A DNA stretch of 53,125 bases from Candidatus Ligilactobacillus excrementigallinarum (GTDB lineage: Bacteria; Bacillota; Bacilli; Lactobacillales; Lactobacillaceae): the NCBI GenBank assembly GCA_019114385.1, contig DXFP01000010.1, positions 1 through 53,125 of the forward strand, read 5' to 3'. The notes below the pieces were generated by a model. That model made no database searches. It saw only the letters and a program-made list of their open reading frames with translations, and was not told the DNA's origin. The first letter of the stretch is position 1. The number at the start of each line of letters is the position of its first letter. Below are positions 17,903-26,119 of this stretch, piece after piece. A program made the translations under genes and the position numbers.

Positions 17903-18370
17903 ATGATTAACATACTATATATCTCAATTGAGGGAAACACAAAGGCCTTTATTGATAAATTAATTCAATATGCAACTCAGCTGCATCAGCAAGATAGTTC
18001 AATGCCGTTAATTCAAGCAAAAGAAATCGATGACATGAGTCCTTTTGCCGAAGAACAAGCCGATTTTTTTGCCTTTGTTCCTACCTATCTTGACGGCGGC
18101 AATGGAATTGACAACGGTGTTAAAGAATTAATGACCAATGCATTAGGTGAATATATTGCATATGAAACCAATGCCGAGCACTGTCGCGGCGTTATTGGTT
18201 CTGGCAACCGCAATTTTAATCAGCAATATTGTTTGACTGCACGTAGATATGCACAACACTTTAACGCTCCTTTTTTAGCCGACTACGAGCTTCGAGGAAC
18301 ACAAAGCGATGTAAAGCGTATCTATGATATTTTACGACAAAATCGAGATTATACGAGGAGAAAAATATGA
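17903..18370 (+). CDS. nrdI: NrdI flavodoxin-like activator
   Basis: NrdI is a flavodoxin that supplies oxidant to build the dimanganese-tyrosyl radical of NrdF. The protein is 155 residues. The FMN phosphate loop is SIEGNTKAF (residues 8-16), and the flavin-loop segment GSGNRNFNQQYC lies near residues 97-108. The gene order nrdE-nrdI-nrdF differs from the common nrdI-nrdE order. It overlaps nrdF by four bases (ATGA). Confidence 0.95.
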   Translation: MINILYISIEGNTKAFIDKLIQYATQLHQQDSSMPLIQAKEIDDMSPFAEEQADFFAFVPTYLDGGNGIDNGVKELMTNALGEYIAYETNAEHCRGVIGSGNRNFNQQYCLTARRYAQHFNAPFLADYELRGTQSDVKRIYDILRQNRDYTRRKI

Positions 18371-19362
18371 AAGACAATTATCAAGCAATCAATTGGAATG
18401 CAATCAATGACCAAATCGATAAAGCTACCTGGGAAAAATTAACCGAACAATTTTGGTTAGATACTCGGATTCCCGTTTCAAACGATTTAAAAGATTGGCA
18501 TCAATTGGATGATGATCACAAATATTTAGTAGGGCACGTTTTTGGCGGACTAACACTTTTGGATACGGTGCAATCCCAAGATGGAATGGCATCATTGCGT
18601 CGCCATACACGTACTCAGCATGAAATTGCTGTATTAAATAATATTCAGTTTATGGAATCTGTCCATGCTAAAAGTTACTCTACCATTTTTTCAACTTTAA
18701 ATTCGCCTGATGAAATTGATGAAATCTTCCAATGGAGTGATTCTGAAGAATTTCTACAAAATAAGGCGAAATGGATCAGTGATATCTACAACGATACTGC
18801 TGAAGATCCGCTTAAACAAAAAGTAGCAAATGTATTCTTGGAAACCTGTTTATTCTATTCAGGATTTTACACTCCCCTTTACTATTTGGGGCATAATCAA
18901 TTACCAAACACTGCAGAAATCATTAAACTGATTTTACGGGACGAATCAGTACACGGAACCTATATTGGATATAAGTTCCAGTTAGGACTAAAAGAACGTT
19001 CTGAAAATGAACAACAACGCATTAAAGACTGGTTATATGATTTTCTATTGAAATTATATGAAAATGAAGAACAATATACCCATATTTTATATGATCCAGT
19101 CGGTTGGACAGAAGATGTCTTGACATTTGTTCGGTACAATGCCAATAAAGCACTAATGAACCTTGGGCAAGACCCTCTCTTCCCAGATACCGCTGAAGAC
19201 GTTGAACCAACCGTAATTAATGGGATTTCAACTACAACTTCTAATCATGACTTCTTCTCTCAAGTTGGTAACGGATACCGATTAGGCGAAGTTGAAGCCA
19301 TGACGAATGAAGATTATCAAAAATGGGCAGTGGATGATCCAGAAGATTCTACTCAAAACTAA
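18367..19362 (+). CDS. nrdF: Class Ib ribonucleotide reductase, small subunit NrdF
   Basis: NrdF carries the Mn or Fe cofactor and the tyrosyl radical. The protein is 331 residues. Metal ligands are visible in NIQFMESVHAKSY (Glu and His, about residues 95-107, with the candidate radical Tyr) and RDESVHGTYIGY (Glu and His, about residues 190-201). Translation is coupled to nrdI by an ATGA overlap. A dispersed hairpin element (19371-19517) with a T-rich end follows and should terminate the operon. Confidence 0.97.
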   Translation: MKDNYQAINWNAINDQIDKATWEKLTEQFWLDTRIPVSNDLKDWHQLDDDHKYLVGHVFGGLTLLDTVQSQDGMASLRRHTRTQHEIAVLNNIQFMESVHAKSYSTIFSTLNSPDEIDEIFQWSDSEEFLQNKAKWISDIYNDTAEDPLKQKVANVFLETCLFYSGFYTPLYYLGHNQLPNTAEIIKLILRDESVHGTYIGYKFQLGLKERSENEQQRIKDWLYDFLLKLYENEEQYTHILYDPVGWTEDVLTFVRYNANKALMNLGQDPLFPDTAEDVEPTVINGISTTTSNHDFFSQVGNGYRLGEVEAMTNEDYQKWAVDDPEDSTQN

Positions 19363-19370
19363 AAAACATA

Positions 19371-19517
19371 AAAACGGGTACGTTATAAGGAAAAGTTAAA
19401 CAAATCGCGAAGTTAGATTCGAAGACTTTCAACCTTACAAGCATGCCCGCTTTTTTTTTAGGCGGAAATTCGATTATGCGGATATACAAAAAGGTTGGAC
19501 TTTCGTCACAACCTCTT
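19371..19517. repeat. Dispersed hairpin element, copy 3 (long hairpin, linker, short hairpin)
   Basis: This is a complete copy in reverse orientation: long hairpin 19371-19459 (outer arms AAACGGGTACG and CATGCCCGCTTT), linker AATTCGATTATGCGGATAT (about 19468-19485) and short hairpin AGGTTGGAC...CAACCT (about 19492-19514). It fills the convergent gap between nrdF and mprF, with A/T runs on both sides. Confidence 0.85.
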
Positions 19518-19532
19518 TTATTTTAATCTACA

Positions 19533-22121
19533 TTATCTTTGTAAAAATTTCGGTGCTAAAATCGTTTGTGGTAAATTATTTGCACCATGTTTTTGATTTA
19601 CTACCATTACAAGTTGCAGCATTGTAATTGCAATTGAACTGCGTTTCCGGTATGTTATATATTTTGCATGCCATTCATTTGCATACTTATTCTTAAAAGC
19701 CCGCAAACCTTGGAACCCGTAAAGGCGATAGCCATATTCATAAATAAAGTGAGCTACCCGCTCTTCAATAAAACTGTATTTAGAACTACCAACATTGGAT
19801 AACGGAGCCATTCCTAAGTCAAAATAACGATATCCATTTTCTTGACCATACTTATATAGCTCAATAAAAATTTTATCCATTATTCCTGATGGTGCATCTT
19901 TACTATGGCGCATTAAATCAATTGACAAAGTGTCAGCTTGCATTGGCATTAATGTTGCAAATGAAACTAACTTTCCATCTTTATCTCGGACAATTGCAAC
20001 TGGAGCTCGTTGAATATAATCTTCATCAAAAAATCCTAAAGAGAATCCTTTTTCGGTTCGGTTACCCAACCAACTATCAGAAACTGCCTTTAATTCTTCC
20101 ATTAAGTTAAATGATAACGGTGGTTGTACAATTGAAAATTGATAGCCTTCACGATCAAATTTGTTCATTAAAGCACGTTGAGCACGTTGCTTCTTCCCTT
20201 TTAAAGTAAATTCATCTAATCTGACAAATCCTTCCTCACCAGTCTTGATAAAATCAAAACCATACTCATGCAACAACATTGTCAATTCTGCGTTAATTTC
20301 ATAGAAAACAAGTTGATAACCATAGCAATCAGATAAGTTAACTAATTCCTTTATCGCATCTTTCAGATACTCCTGATTTCCAACTGGCTCTCCCATAATG
20401 ATAATCTTATCTGCTTTGATTTGATACATAATAAACAATTGATCTTCATTATCATGTTGATAAATATAAATCATCTTGTCTTTCAAATATGCTAAATGAC
20501 TAACTTCATTTCCGCCATATGTATTAATTAAATTTTTAATTCTTTTTTCTGGAAAGTCCCAATGATTAAATGGATCTTTTCCTTGAGTGAAATATCGCAT
20601 CATTACCATTAATATAATTCCAGCAATAATCATTCCGACAAGTCCATATAACCAAACTTGCTGGTCAGGGAATAATAATCCATTTGGAACATGATGATGG
20701 TGATGGTGAACTGGACGATTTAAAATTCCCACCAGCATATAGAATAGAAAGGCGCCACCAAACATCAGCATATTCAATAAGATGCTTTCAAATGAAAATT
20801 GCATCTTTTCACGATACAATTCTTTGCGCGATAATACAATACAAATCATTACAAAGACTAAGAAAATCGCTAATGACGGTGTATATTCTTTCCATAAGGT
20901 ATTAATTACCCCGATTCCTAAGATAATTAATGTTGGTACATAGGCCTTCCTTTGTTTCAGTTGAATTGCACGTGCCATTCCCAATAACAGAAACGCAAAG
21001 ATAATATTTGTCATCTGATTTAAGAAAAAGAAGGTATATGGCATTAATTTCATCAAAAAGGAATTTGAAAATGTAAAGTTGGGAATTGCAGATTCAAGTA
21101 ACATGAAAATTCCCGAGAAATACATGAATAATGTTACCAATCCATGAGCAATTTTTTGAATAATTGTCTGTGGAATTCCATCCAAATCCTCATTAATTTG
21201 GTGTCCCATATCGTGGACAAAGAAAACGCCTCCGATTAAAAACGGAATAATGTAATAGAACAACCGGAAGAATAAAATCCAAACAACTGCAATTTCACTT
21301 GATACGCCTAGCTTTGTAAGTTCCAAAATCATAAATACATCAAAAGAGCCTAATCCACCCGGAACCATTGAGATAATTCCTAAAATCTCAGCAATAATGT
21401 ATAGTGGAATTACATCAATTAAATGAATATGGACATTCATTAATCCGCCAATAATTAAGAAGAAAAAGGCTGCACAACCCCATTCAATCGTTGAACCGAT
21501 AATTAATGCAAATTCTCGTTTCCAAGTCAAATCTTTGAAAAATTCATTATTTTTAAATTTAGTAACAAAGAATAAAATTGGAAAATATGCCCCTCCACCT
21601 AGAAGCCAAATTGAATACTTATGAAATCCAGCTTCGGAAGGCAAAACAAACATCATTATTAATGAAATCCAACAAAATATGGATAAACCAGCAAGTAAGA
21701 ATAACGCAATCTTTGAGATGGCATATAAAATTTGCTTTTTGGTTGCGCCCTCTTTATAGAAATTCGCTCTTAAAGTTGCTCCCAATAAACCGCCAAATCC
21801 AGCTACGTTAGTAAAAGTATTAGTTACCCAACCGCTGCGTGCAATATATCCCTTTGAAAAATCTCCTGGTAAAAATCTTACAATCACGAAGTCATAAATT
21901 AACATTGGCAAAACCGCAATTAAACCGCAAATCAACATTGCAGTGATTACTACTGGTGATTGATCTGCAAGTGCATCGCCGACTTGATGCCAATTAAGTT
22001 GATGAAAAATTCTGCCAATTTCAGTAAAAACAAATAGCAGTACTGAAAAAATAAAAATCATTTTCAATAATGTGGCATGCTTCTCGTAAAAATCCTTTAC
22101 TTTTGCAAACAAATTCTGCAT
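19533..22121 (-). CDS. mprF: Phosphatidylglycerol lysyltransferase/flippase MprF
   Basis: MprF moves lysine (or another amino acid) from aminoacyl-tRNA to phosphatidylglycerol and flips the product outward, which lowers surface negative charge. The protein is 862 residues, the full two-domain length. The first 510 or so residues hold the flippase, with many membrane helices (for example IISMVPGGLGSFDVFMILEL). The rest is the DUF2156 synthase domain, with GEPVGN, LMRHSKDAPSGIMD and the motif FDLGMAPLSNVG. A run of six histidines (about residues 473-478) lies in a loop between helices. AGGAGG precedes the ATG. No two-component regulator is adjacent. Confidence 0.94.
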   Translation of the reverse strand: MQNLFAKVKDFYEKHATLLKMIFIFSVLLFVFTEIGRIFHQLNWHQVGDALADQSPVVITAMLICGLIAVLPMLIYDFVIVRFLPGDFSKGYIARSGWVTNTFTNVAGFGGLLGATLRANFYKEGATKKQILYAISKIALFLLAGLSIFCWISLIMMFVLPSEAGFHKYSIWLLGGGAYFPILFFVTKFKNNEFFKDLTWKREFALIIGSTIEWGCAAFFFLIIGGLMNVHIHLIDVIPLYIIAEILGIISMVPGGLGSFDVFMILELTKLGVSSEIAVVWILFFRLFYYIIPFLIGGVFFVHDMGHQINEDLDGIPQTIIQKIAHGLVTLFMYFSGIFMLLESAIPNFTFSNSFLMKLMPYTFFFLNQMTNIIFAFLLLGMARAIQLKQRKAYVPTLIILGIGVINTLWKEYTPSLAIFLVFVMICIVLSRKELYREKMQFSFESILLNMLMFGGAFLFYMLVGILNRPVHHHHHHVPNGLLFPDQQVWLYGLVGMIIAGIILMVMMRYFTQGKDPFNHWDFPEKRIKNLINTYGGNEVSHLAYLKDKMIYIYQHDNEDQLFIMYQIKADKIIIMGEPVGNQEYLKDAIKELVNLSDCYGYQLVFYEINAELTMLLHEYGFDFIKTGEEGFVRLDEFTLKGKKQRAQRALMNKFDREGYQFSIVQPPLSFNLMEELKAVSDSWLGNRTEKGFSLGFFDEDYIQRAPVAIVRDKDGKLVSFATLMPMQADTLSIDLMRHSKDAPSGIMDKIFIELYKYGQENGYRYFDLGMAPLSNVGSSKYSFIEERVAHFIYEYGYRLYGFQGLRAFKNKYANEWHAKYITYRKRSSIAITMLQLVMVVNQKHGANNLPQTILAPKFLQR

Positions 22122-22274
22122 TATTGACCTCCTAATGTATTGTTAATTCGCTTAACAAAAAAATCTAATATTAATGATATAATATTTTGCTTTATGATAA
22201 AAGGATTCTTACCATGGTTTTACCAAAATATGTATTACTTAAAATTTTTATTTCAATCAAAATTATGAGAGTAC

Positions 22275-22306
22275 AAAAAAAGAGGCTGGAATAACATCCA
22301 ACCTCT
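22275..22306 (-). terminator. Terminator of rplJ-rplL (short-hairpin module)
   Basis: On the minus strand, GAGGTTGGATGTTATTCCAGCCTC is followed by TTTTTTT. Its sequence belongs to the short-hairpin module of the dispersed element (GAGGYTGGA...AACCTC), here without linker or long hairpin. Confidence 0.9.
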
Positions 22307-22323
22307 TCAGCGACAAACTAAAA

Positions 22324-22692
22324 TTATTTAAGAGTAACCTTAGCGCCAACTTCTTCAAGTTTAGCCTTCATGTCTTCTGCTTCGTCCTTAGCAACGCCTT
22401 CCTTGATTACTGAAGGAGCATCGTCAACTAAGCCCTTAGCGTCTTTCAAACCAAGACCTGTGATATCCTTAACAGCCTTGATAACCTTAACTTTAGCTGA
22501 ACCAGCGTCTGTTAATTCAACGTCAAATTCTGATTTTTCAGCAGCACCGTCTGCACCTGCAGCACCTGCAGCAGCAACTGGAGCAGCAGCTGAAACACCA
22601 AATTCATCTTCGATAGCTTTTACTAAGTCATTTAATTCAAGAATGCTAGCTTCTTTTAAGTCAGCAATAATCTTTTCTGTATCTAATGCCAT
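22324..22692 (-). CDS. rplL: 50S ribosomal protein L7/L12
   Basis: L7/L12 forms the flexible stalk that recruits translation GTPases. The protein is 122 residues. It has an N-terminal dimerisation helix, an Ala/Gly-rich hinge (about residues 35-50) and the C-terminal domain, with [20 protein letters not shown] and [14 protein letters not shown] strong ribosome site (GGAGG) precedes it. It follows rplJ by 45 bases and ends at a strong terminator. Confidence 0.98.
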   Translation of the reverse strand: MALDTEKIIADLKEASILELNDLVKAIEDEFGVSAAAPVAAAGAAGADGAAEKSEFDVELTDAGSAKVKVIKAVKDITGLGLKDAKGLVDDAPSVIKEGVAKDEAEDMKAKLEEVGAKVTLK

Positions 22693-22737
22693 TTTATTTT
22701 CCTCCGAAATTTAATTATGTTTTTTATTGATTATATA

Positions 22738-23241
22738 TTATTCAGCATCTTCATCTTTACTTTCAGCAACAGCCTTAACTGCATATGCAAAGTTGCGAAC
22801 TGGTGCTTGTAATACAGAAAGCAACATTGAAAGTAAACCGTCGCGATCTGGAAGTTTTGATAAAGCGTTGATTTCATCTAATGATGCCACTTTACCTTCG
22901 ATCATGCCACCCTTAACTTCAAGAGCTTCGTGATCTTCAGCAAATTTAACTAAGATACGAGCAGGAGCTGTAACATCTTCTTCTGAGAAAGCAATTGCTG
23001 TAGGACCAGCAAATACTTCATCCATACCTTCAATGTTAGCCTTAGCAACAGCACGCTTCAAATATGTGTTCTTAACAACACGCATTTCAACGCCAGCTTC
23101 ACGCAATTGCTTACGCAAGTCTGTAACTTCTTCAACAGTTAAACCACGATAGTCAACGACTACGTTTGAAACTGATTTTTCGAATTTTTCAGCCATTTCA
23201 TCAACAATTGCAGCTTTCTTAGCAATGATTTCTTTACTCAT
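22738..23241 (-). CDS. rplJ: 50S ribosomal protein L10
   Basis: L10 anchors L7/L12 dimers on 23S rRNA. The protein is 167 residues. The sequence [20 protein letters not shown] and KNTYLKRA are typical, and the C-terminal helix ([19 protein letters not shown]) binds L12. The stop is TAA, after an acidic tail. The mRNA begins with an L10 leader and internal attenuator (23258-23384), so the protein represses its own operon. The ribosome site is AGGAGGTG. Confidence 0.98.
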   Translation of the reverse strand: MSKEIIAKKAAIVDEMAEKFEKSVSNVVVDYRGLTVEEVTDLRKQLREAGVEMRVVKNTYLKRAVAKANIEGMDEVFAGPTAIAFSEEDVTAPARILVKFAEDHEALEVKGGMIEGKVASLDEINALSKLPDRDGLLSMLLSVLQAPVRNFAYAVKAVAESKDEDAE

Positions 23242-23257
23242 GTTTTCACCTCCTAGT

Positions 23258-23384
23258 TGCAGAATTAGAGTTTAAAAAAACTCTATGTCCACACTAAGAC
23301 ATAGAGAAAGAACCGTATTCTCCTCGGCAGGATATTAAGGCTTGTGCCACCTGAGTCTTAGGTAGAACTATAATCAACTTTTTT
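23258..23384 (-). promoter_or_regulatory. Ribosomal protein L10 leader
   Basis: The 5' leader of rplJ contains the segment CTAAGACTCAGGTGGCACAA and CCTGCCGAGGAGAATACGG on the minus strand, the conserved architecture of the Firmicute L10 leader (binding site of the L10-L12 complex). The downstream end is a complete terminator hairpin, so control by premature termination as well as by translation is likely. The upstream limit is set from the promoter. Confidence 0.85.
23273..23306 (-). terminator. Attenuator in the L10 leader
   Basis: Minus-strand arms CTCTATGTC and GACATAGAG (23298-23306 and 23281-23289) pair over 9 bp and are followed by TTTTTTT. It lies inside the leader, before the rplJ start, so it must be conditional. 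Confidence 0.88.
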
Positions 23385-23414
23385 AGTTTAACATATAACC
23401 TAATTTAAGGTCAA
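23385..23414 (-). promoter_or_regulatory. rplJL promoter
   Basis: -35 TTGACC (23409-23414) and -10 TAAACT (23385-23390), with TG one base before the -10. The spacing is 18 bases. It lies in the 3-bp-to-30-bp zone just after the rplA stop, so rplJL is a separate unit from rplKA. Confidence 0.65.
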
Positions 23415-23416
23415 TA

Positions 23417-24109
23417 TTAAAGTGTATTTAAATCAATTGTTACACTTGGACCGAATGTTGAGGCAACTGACAAGTGCTTAATGTAAGTACCCTTAACAGC
23501 AGCTGGACGAGCCTTAGCAATTACATCGTAAATTGCATCAAAGTTACCAACTAATGCATCAACATCAAATGATACTTTACCTACTGGTACATGGACGTTA
23601 CCATCACGATCTGTACGGTATGTAACTTGACCTGACTTAGCGTCTGTAACAGCCTTTTTAACATCCATTGTAACTGTACCAGTCTTAGGGTTTGGCATTA
23701 AGCCTTTAGGTCCAAGAACACGACCTAAGCGACCTACTTGAGCCATCATATCTGGTGTTGCAATTGCAACATCAAAGTCTAACCAACCATCTTGGATACG
23801 TTGTACCAAGTCATCGTCACCAACAACGTCTGCGCCGGCATCTTTTGCTTCTTGAGCCTTAGGGCCCTTAGCAAATACAATAACCTTTTGGTCTTTACCT
23901 GTACCATTAGGTAAAACCATAGCACCACGTAATTGTTGGTCAGCTTGCTTTGTATCAAGGTTTAAGTTAAATGCAGCTTCAACAGTTGCATCAAAGTTAG
24001 CAAAGTCAATTTTCTTAACTAATTCAAGAGCTTCTTTTGCTGAATAACTCTTACCAGCTTCGATTTGCTTTGCGGCTTCTAAATATTTCTTGCTTTTCTT
24101 TTTAGCCAT
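23417..24109 (-). CDS. rplA: 50S ribosomal protein L1
   Basis: L1 forms the mobile stalk by the E site and is a translational repressor of its own operon. The protein is 230 residues from ATG 24109 ([17 protein letters not shown]), behind AAGGAGG. The longer open frame upstream is leader. The signature [21 protein letters not shown] (about residues 123-143; 21 residues in full) is present, as is [18 protein letters not shown]. An L1-type operator lies 25 bases upstream, in the rplK-rplA gap. Confidence 0.97.
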   Translation of the reverse strand: MAKKKSKKYLEAAKQIEAGKSYSAKEALELVKKIDFANFDATVEAAFNLNLDTKQADQQLRGAMVLPNGTGKDQKVIVFAKGPKAQEAKDAGADVVGDDDLVQRIQDGWLDFDVAIATPDMMAQVGRLGRVLGPKGLMPNPKTGTVTMDVKKAVTDAKSGQVTYRTDRDGNVHVPVGKVSFDVDALVGNFDAIYDVIAKARPAAVKGTYIKHLSVASTFGPSVTIDLNTL

Positions 24110-24133
24110 TAGTGATTTTCCTCCTTGCAAATT

Positions 24134-24157
24134 GTGGTCATCGGATAAACCTCCCAC
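24134..24157 (-). promoter_or_regulatory. L1-type operator before rplA
   Basis: On the minus strand, GTGGGAGG, a short loop and CCGATGACCAC form a lower GTGG/CCAC helix and an upper GG/CC helix, with GAG and GATGA unpaired. This is the asymmetric-loop motif that L1 recognises in rRNA and mRNA. A separate hairpin (ACACTTTG/CAAAGATGT, 24160-24183) stands just upstream. Confidence 0.75.
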
Positions 24158-24210
24158 TTGACATCTTTGTTTTCACAAAGTGTCCGACTGGGAAGCACAG
24201 TTGTTATTAA

Positions 24211-24636
24211 TTAGTCTTCAACAACAAAGCCCATGCTTCGTGCAGTACCTTCAATCATGCGCATAGCAGCTTCAACGTCTGCAGCGTTTAGATCTTGCAT
24301 CTTAGTCTCTGCGATTTCCTTAACTTGTGCTTTTGTAACTGTAGCAACCTTATTTGTGTTAGGTTCGCCAGAGCCTTTTTCTACACCAGCAGCTTTCTTA
24401 AGTAAAACTGAAGCAGGCGGTGTTTTTGTTACAAAATCGAATGAACGATCTTCATATACATTAATCACAACAGGAATAATCATTCCAGCTTGATCAGCTG
24501 TACGAGCGTTGAATTCCTTTGTGAATCCCATAATATTGATACCTGCTTGTCCTAAAGCTGGACCTACAGGAGGAGCTGGAGTTGCTTTTCCAGCAGGAAT
24601 TTGTAATTTAACAACGTTTACTACGTTCTTTGCCAC
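24211..24636 (-). CDS. rplK: 50S ribosomal protein L11
   Basis: L11 sits at the base of the GTPase stalk. The protein is 141 residues. It has [20 protein letters not shown] (residues 8-27), [19 protein letters not shown] and C-terminal [11 protein letters not shown] start it at the GTG at 24636, with GAGGAGG ten bases upstream. The open frame running back to 24732 is the untranslated leader. It is the first gene of rplK-rplA. Its promoter is at 24721-24749. Confidence 0.97.
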   Translation of the reverse strand: MAKNVVNVVKLQIPAGKATPAPPVGPALGQAGINIMGFTKEFNARTADQAGMIIPVVINVYEDRSFDFVTKTPPASVLLKKAAGVEKGSGEPNTNKVATVTKAQVKEIAETKMQDLNAADVEAAMRMIEGTARSMGFVVED

Positions 24637-24655
24637 GGTAAAAACCTCCTCTTCC

Positions 24656-24697
24656 GTGTTGTGGTTCGGATGGCCAGCTAAATTTGGCCTCCCACTT
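24656..24697 (-). promoter_or_regulatory. L1-type operator-like hairpin before rplK
   Basis: On the minus strand, GTGGGAGGCCA, a loop, TGGCCATCCGAACCAC. GTGG pairs with CCAC and GGCCA with TGGCC, leaving GA and a CATCCGAA strand unpaired. It shares GTGGGAGG...ATCCGA..ACCACAA with the element before rplA, but lacks TG in the GATGA part. Confidence 0.6.
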
Positions 24698-24720
24698 TGC
24701 ATGCCAAAGCATACTTTTAA

Positions 24721-24749
24721 AATATAGCACAAAAAAAGCTCTAATGCAA
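24721..24749 (-). promoter_or_regulatory. rplK promoter embedded in the rbsU terminator
   Basis: -35 TTGCAT (24744-24749), 17-base spacer TAGAGCTTTTTTTGTGC, -10 TATATT (24721-24726). The -35 lies in the 3' arm of the rbsU terminator and the spacer holds its T run. Confidence 0.8.
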
Positions 24750-24769
24750 TCCCTTTTACATCAGAACTT
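24730..24769 (-). terminator. Terminator of rbsK-rbsD-rbsU
   Basis: Arms AAGTTCTGATGTAA and TTGCATTAGAGCTT pair over 14 bp (with G-U pairs) around a 6-base loop, then TTTTTTT follows. It starts ten bases after the rbsU stop. Confidence 0.88.
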
Positions 24770-24778
24770 TTCAGTTAA

Positions 24779-25666
24779 TTAAACAATTACTGTTACAGCT
24801 GCAGCTCCAATAATCAATGCTAACCCAAACAATGTAACCCACATTTCTTTAGTGGTTTTCTTCTGCCCTAAGAACCAAATTCCGGTTAACGTTGCCAAAA
24901 CTACCGATGTTTGTGATAAAATAAATCCGGTTGCTAAGCCATTCATATTTGGTTGAGCTGAAATTAAATATGTCAATGCAGCAAAAGCAAAGAAGAAACC
25001 AGAAATGATTTGCTTATATGTAACTGCTTGGGCGAATGGTGTCTTTTCCTTTGTTCTAAAAGTTTCAATCAAACCGTAGACCACACCAACAATTACCATT
25101 CCAATTGCTTGGGGTAAAAATGCTTGTTTTCCATTAATGTGAGCAGCTTGTGGAGCAGCAGAATATGCCCAGTAACCAATTTCACCAATCAACAATACCA
25201 ATACTGCTTTACGTAAGGCACCTTTAGATTCTGAAGTTTTCTTTTCACTCCAAACAGTCATCCAAGCACCTAAAATAATAACCGCTAAAGCAATAAAGCC
25301 AACAATCTTATCAGTTGTGGTTGGCCAATCGCCTAATGCAATTACGCCCCATAATGAAGCGCCTAATAATTGAAATGCCGTTGTAACAGGCATCGCCCTT
25401 GAAGAACCAACTAATGTAAATGAATAAAATGTAATAATTTGAGCCGCTGCCCAACCAATTCCAGATAAAATCGCAAAAAATAAATCTTTTCCTTGGGGGA
25501 AACCTAAATGCTCAACTTGATTAAAAACAAATGCAAAAATCAAAGTTCCAAGAGTAGTTCCTAAAATTTGATTAACTGGTTTACCGCCAAATTTAGATGC
25601 AATGGTTGGGAAAATTCCCCATCCAATTAATGGTCCTAAACCAATAATAATTGCAACGGTATTCAC
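24779..25666 (-). CDS. rbsU: GRP-family sugar permease, probably ribose uptake RbsU
   Basis: A 295-residue membrane protein of the glucose/ribose porter family (DMT superfamily), with about ten helices in two halves. The start VAIIIGLGPLIGWGIFPTIA and the central SSRAMPVTTAFQLLGASLWG are typical. It follows rbsK and rbsD and replaces the ABC ribose transporter found elsewhere, as in L. sakei-type rbsUDK clusters. Ribose is inferred from the neighbours, because the family also includes glucose uptake proteins. A strong terminator follows. Confidence 0.88.
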   Translation of the reverse strand: MNTVAIIIGLGPLIGWGIFPTIASKFGGKPVNQILGTTLGTLIFAFVFNQVEHLGFPQGKDLFFAILSGIGWAAAQIITFYSFTLVGSSRAMPVTTAFQLLGASLWGVIALGDWPTTTDKIVGFIALAVIILGAWMTVWSEKKTSESKGALRKAVLVLLIGEIGYWAYSAAPQAAHINGKQAFLPQAIGMVIVGVVYGLIETFRTKEKTPFAQAVTYKQIISGFFFAFAALTYLISAQPNMNGLATGFILSQTSVVLATLTGIWFLGQKKTTKEMWVTLFGLALIIGAAAVTVIV

Positions 25667-25711
25667 AATATCACCTCAAATAAAATTAAACTAAATCATA
25701 TTCATTATAAC

Positions 25712-26107
25712 TTAAAATACTACGCCGCTTTCAAGCATAATATTTGAATATGGTGTCATTTCACCTGTACGGATAAATGCCTTACAATCTGCCAAATCTT
25801 TTTTCATTTCAGCATGCGGAATGAAAGTAATTGGCATTTCAGGAAGTCTTTTTTGAATTTGAGCAAGCATTTCAGGATTTTGCGTTTTAATTTCTTCAGC
25901 TAAATAAATACGTTGGACTTCCAATTCTTCTAATACATTATTTAAGACATCCATAAAACTTGGAATGCCCTTTGTAACGGCTAAATCAATCTTTTCTGTT
26001 CCATTTGGGACTGGCATGCCAGCATCCCCAATAGCTAATTTATCAAAATGTCCCATTTGGGCAATTACTCGTGAAATATCAGAATTAATTACTTTAGTCT
26101 TTTTCAT
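25712..26107 (-). CDS. rbsD: D-ribose pyranase RbsD
   Basis: RbsD interconverts pyranose and furanose ribose so that RbsK gets its substrate. The protein is 131 residues. It has the N-terminal [19 protein letters not shown] (with the catalytic His near residue 19) and the C-terminal [21 protein letters not shown]. It lies 12 bases after rbsK and 45 bases before rbsU. Confidence 0.96.
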   Translation of the reverse strand: MKKTKVINSDISRVIAQMGHFDKLAIGDAGMPVPNGTEKIDLAVTKGIPSFMDVLNNVLEELEVQRIYLAEEIKTQNPEMLAQIQKRLPEMPITFIPHAEMKKDLADCKAFIRTGEMTPYSNIMLESGVVF

Positions 26108-26119
26108 GATAATTATCTC

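Noticed and set aside
19533..22121. Six-histidine run as vector or tag contamination
   Set aside because: It is in the middle of an otherwise normal mprF, encoded with mixed CAT and CAC codons, with no vector sequence around it.
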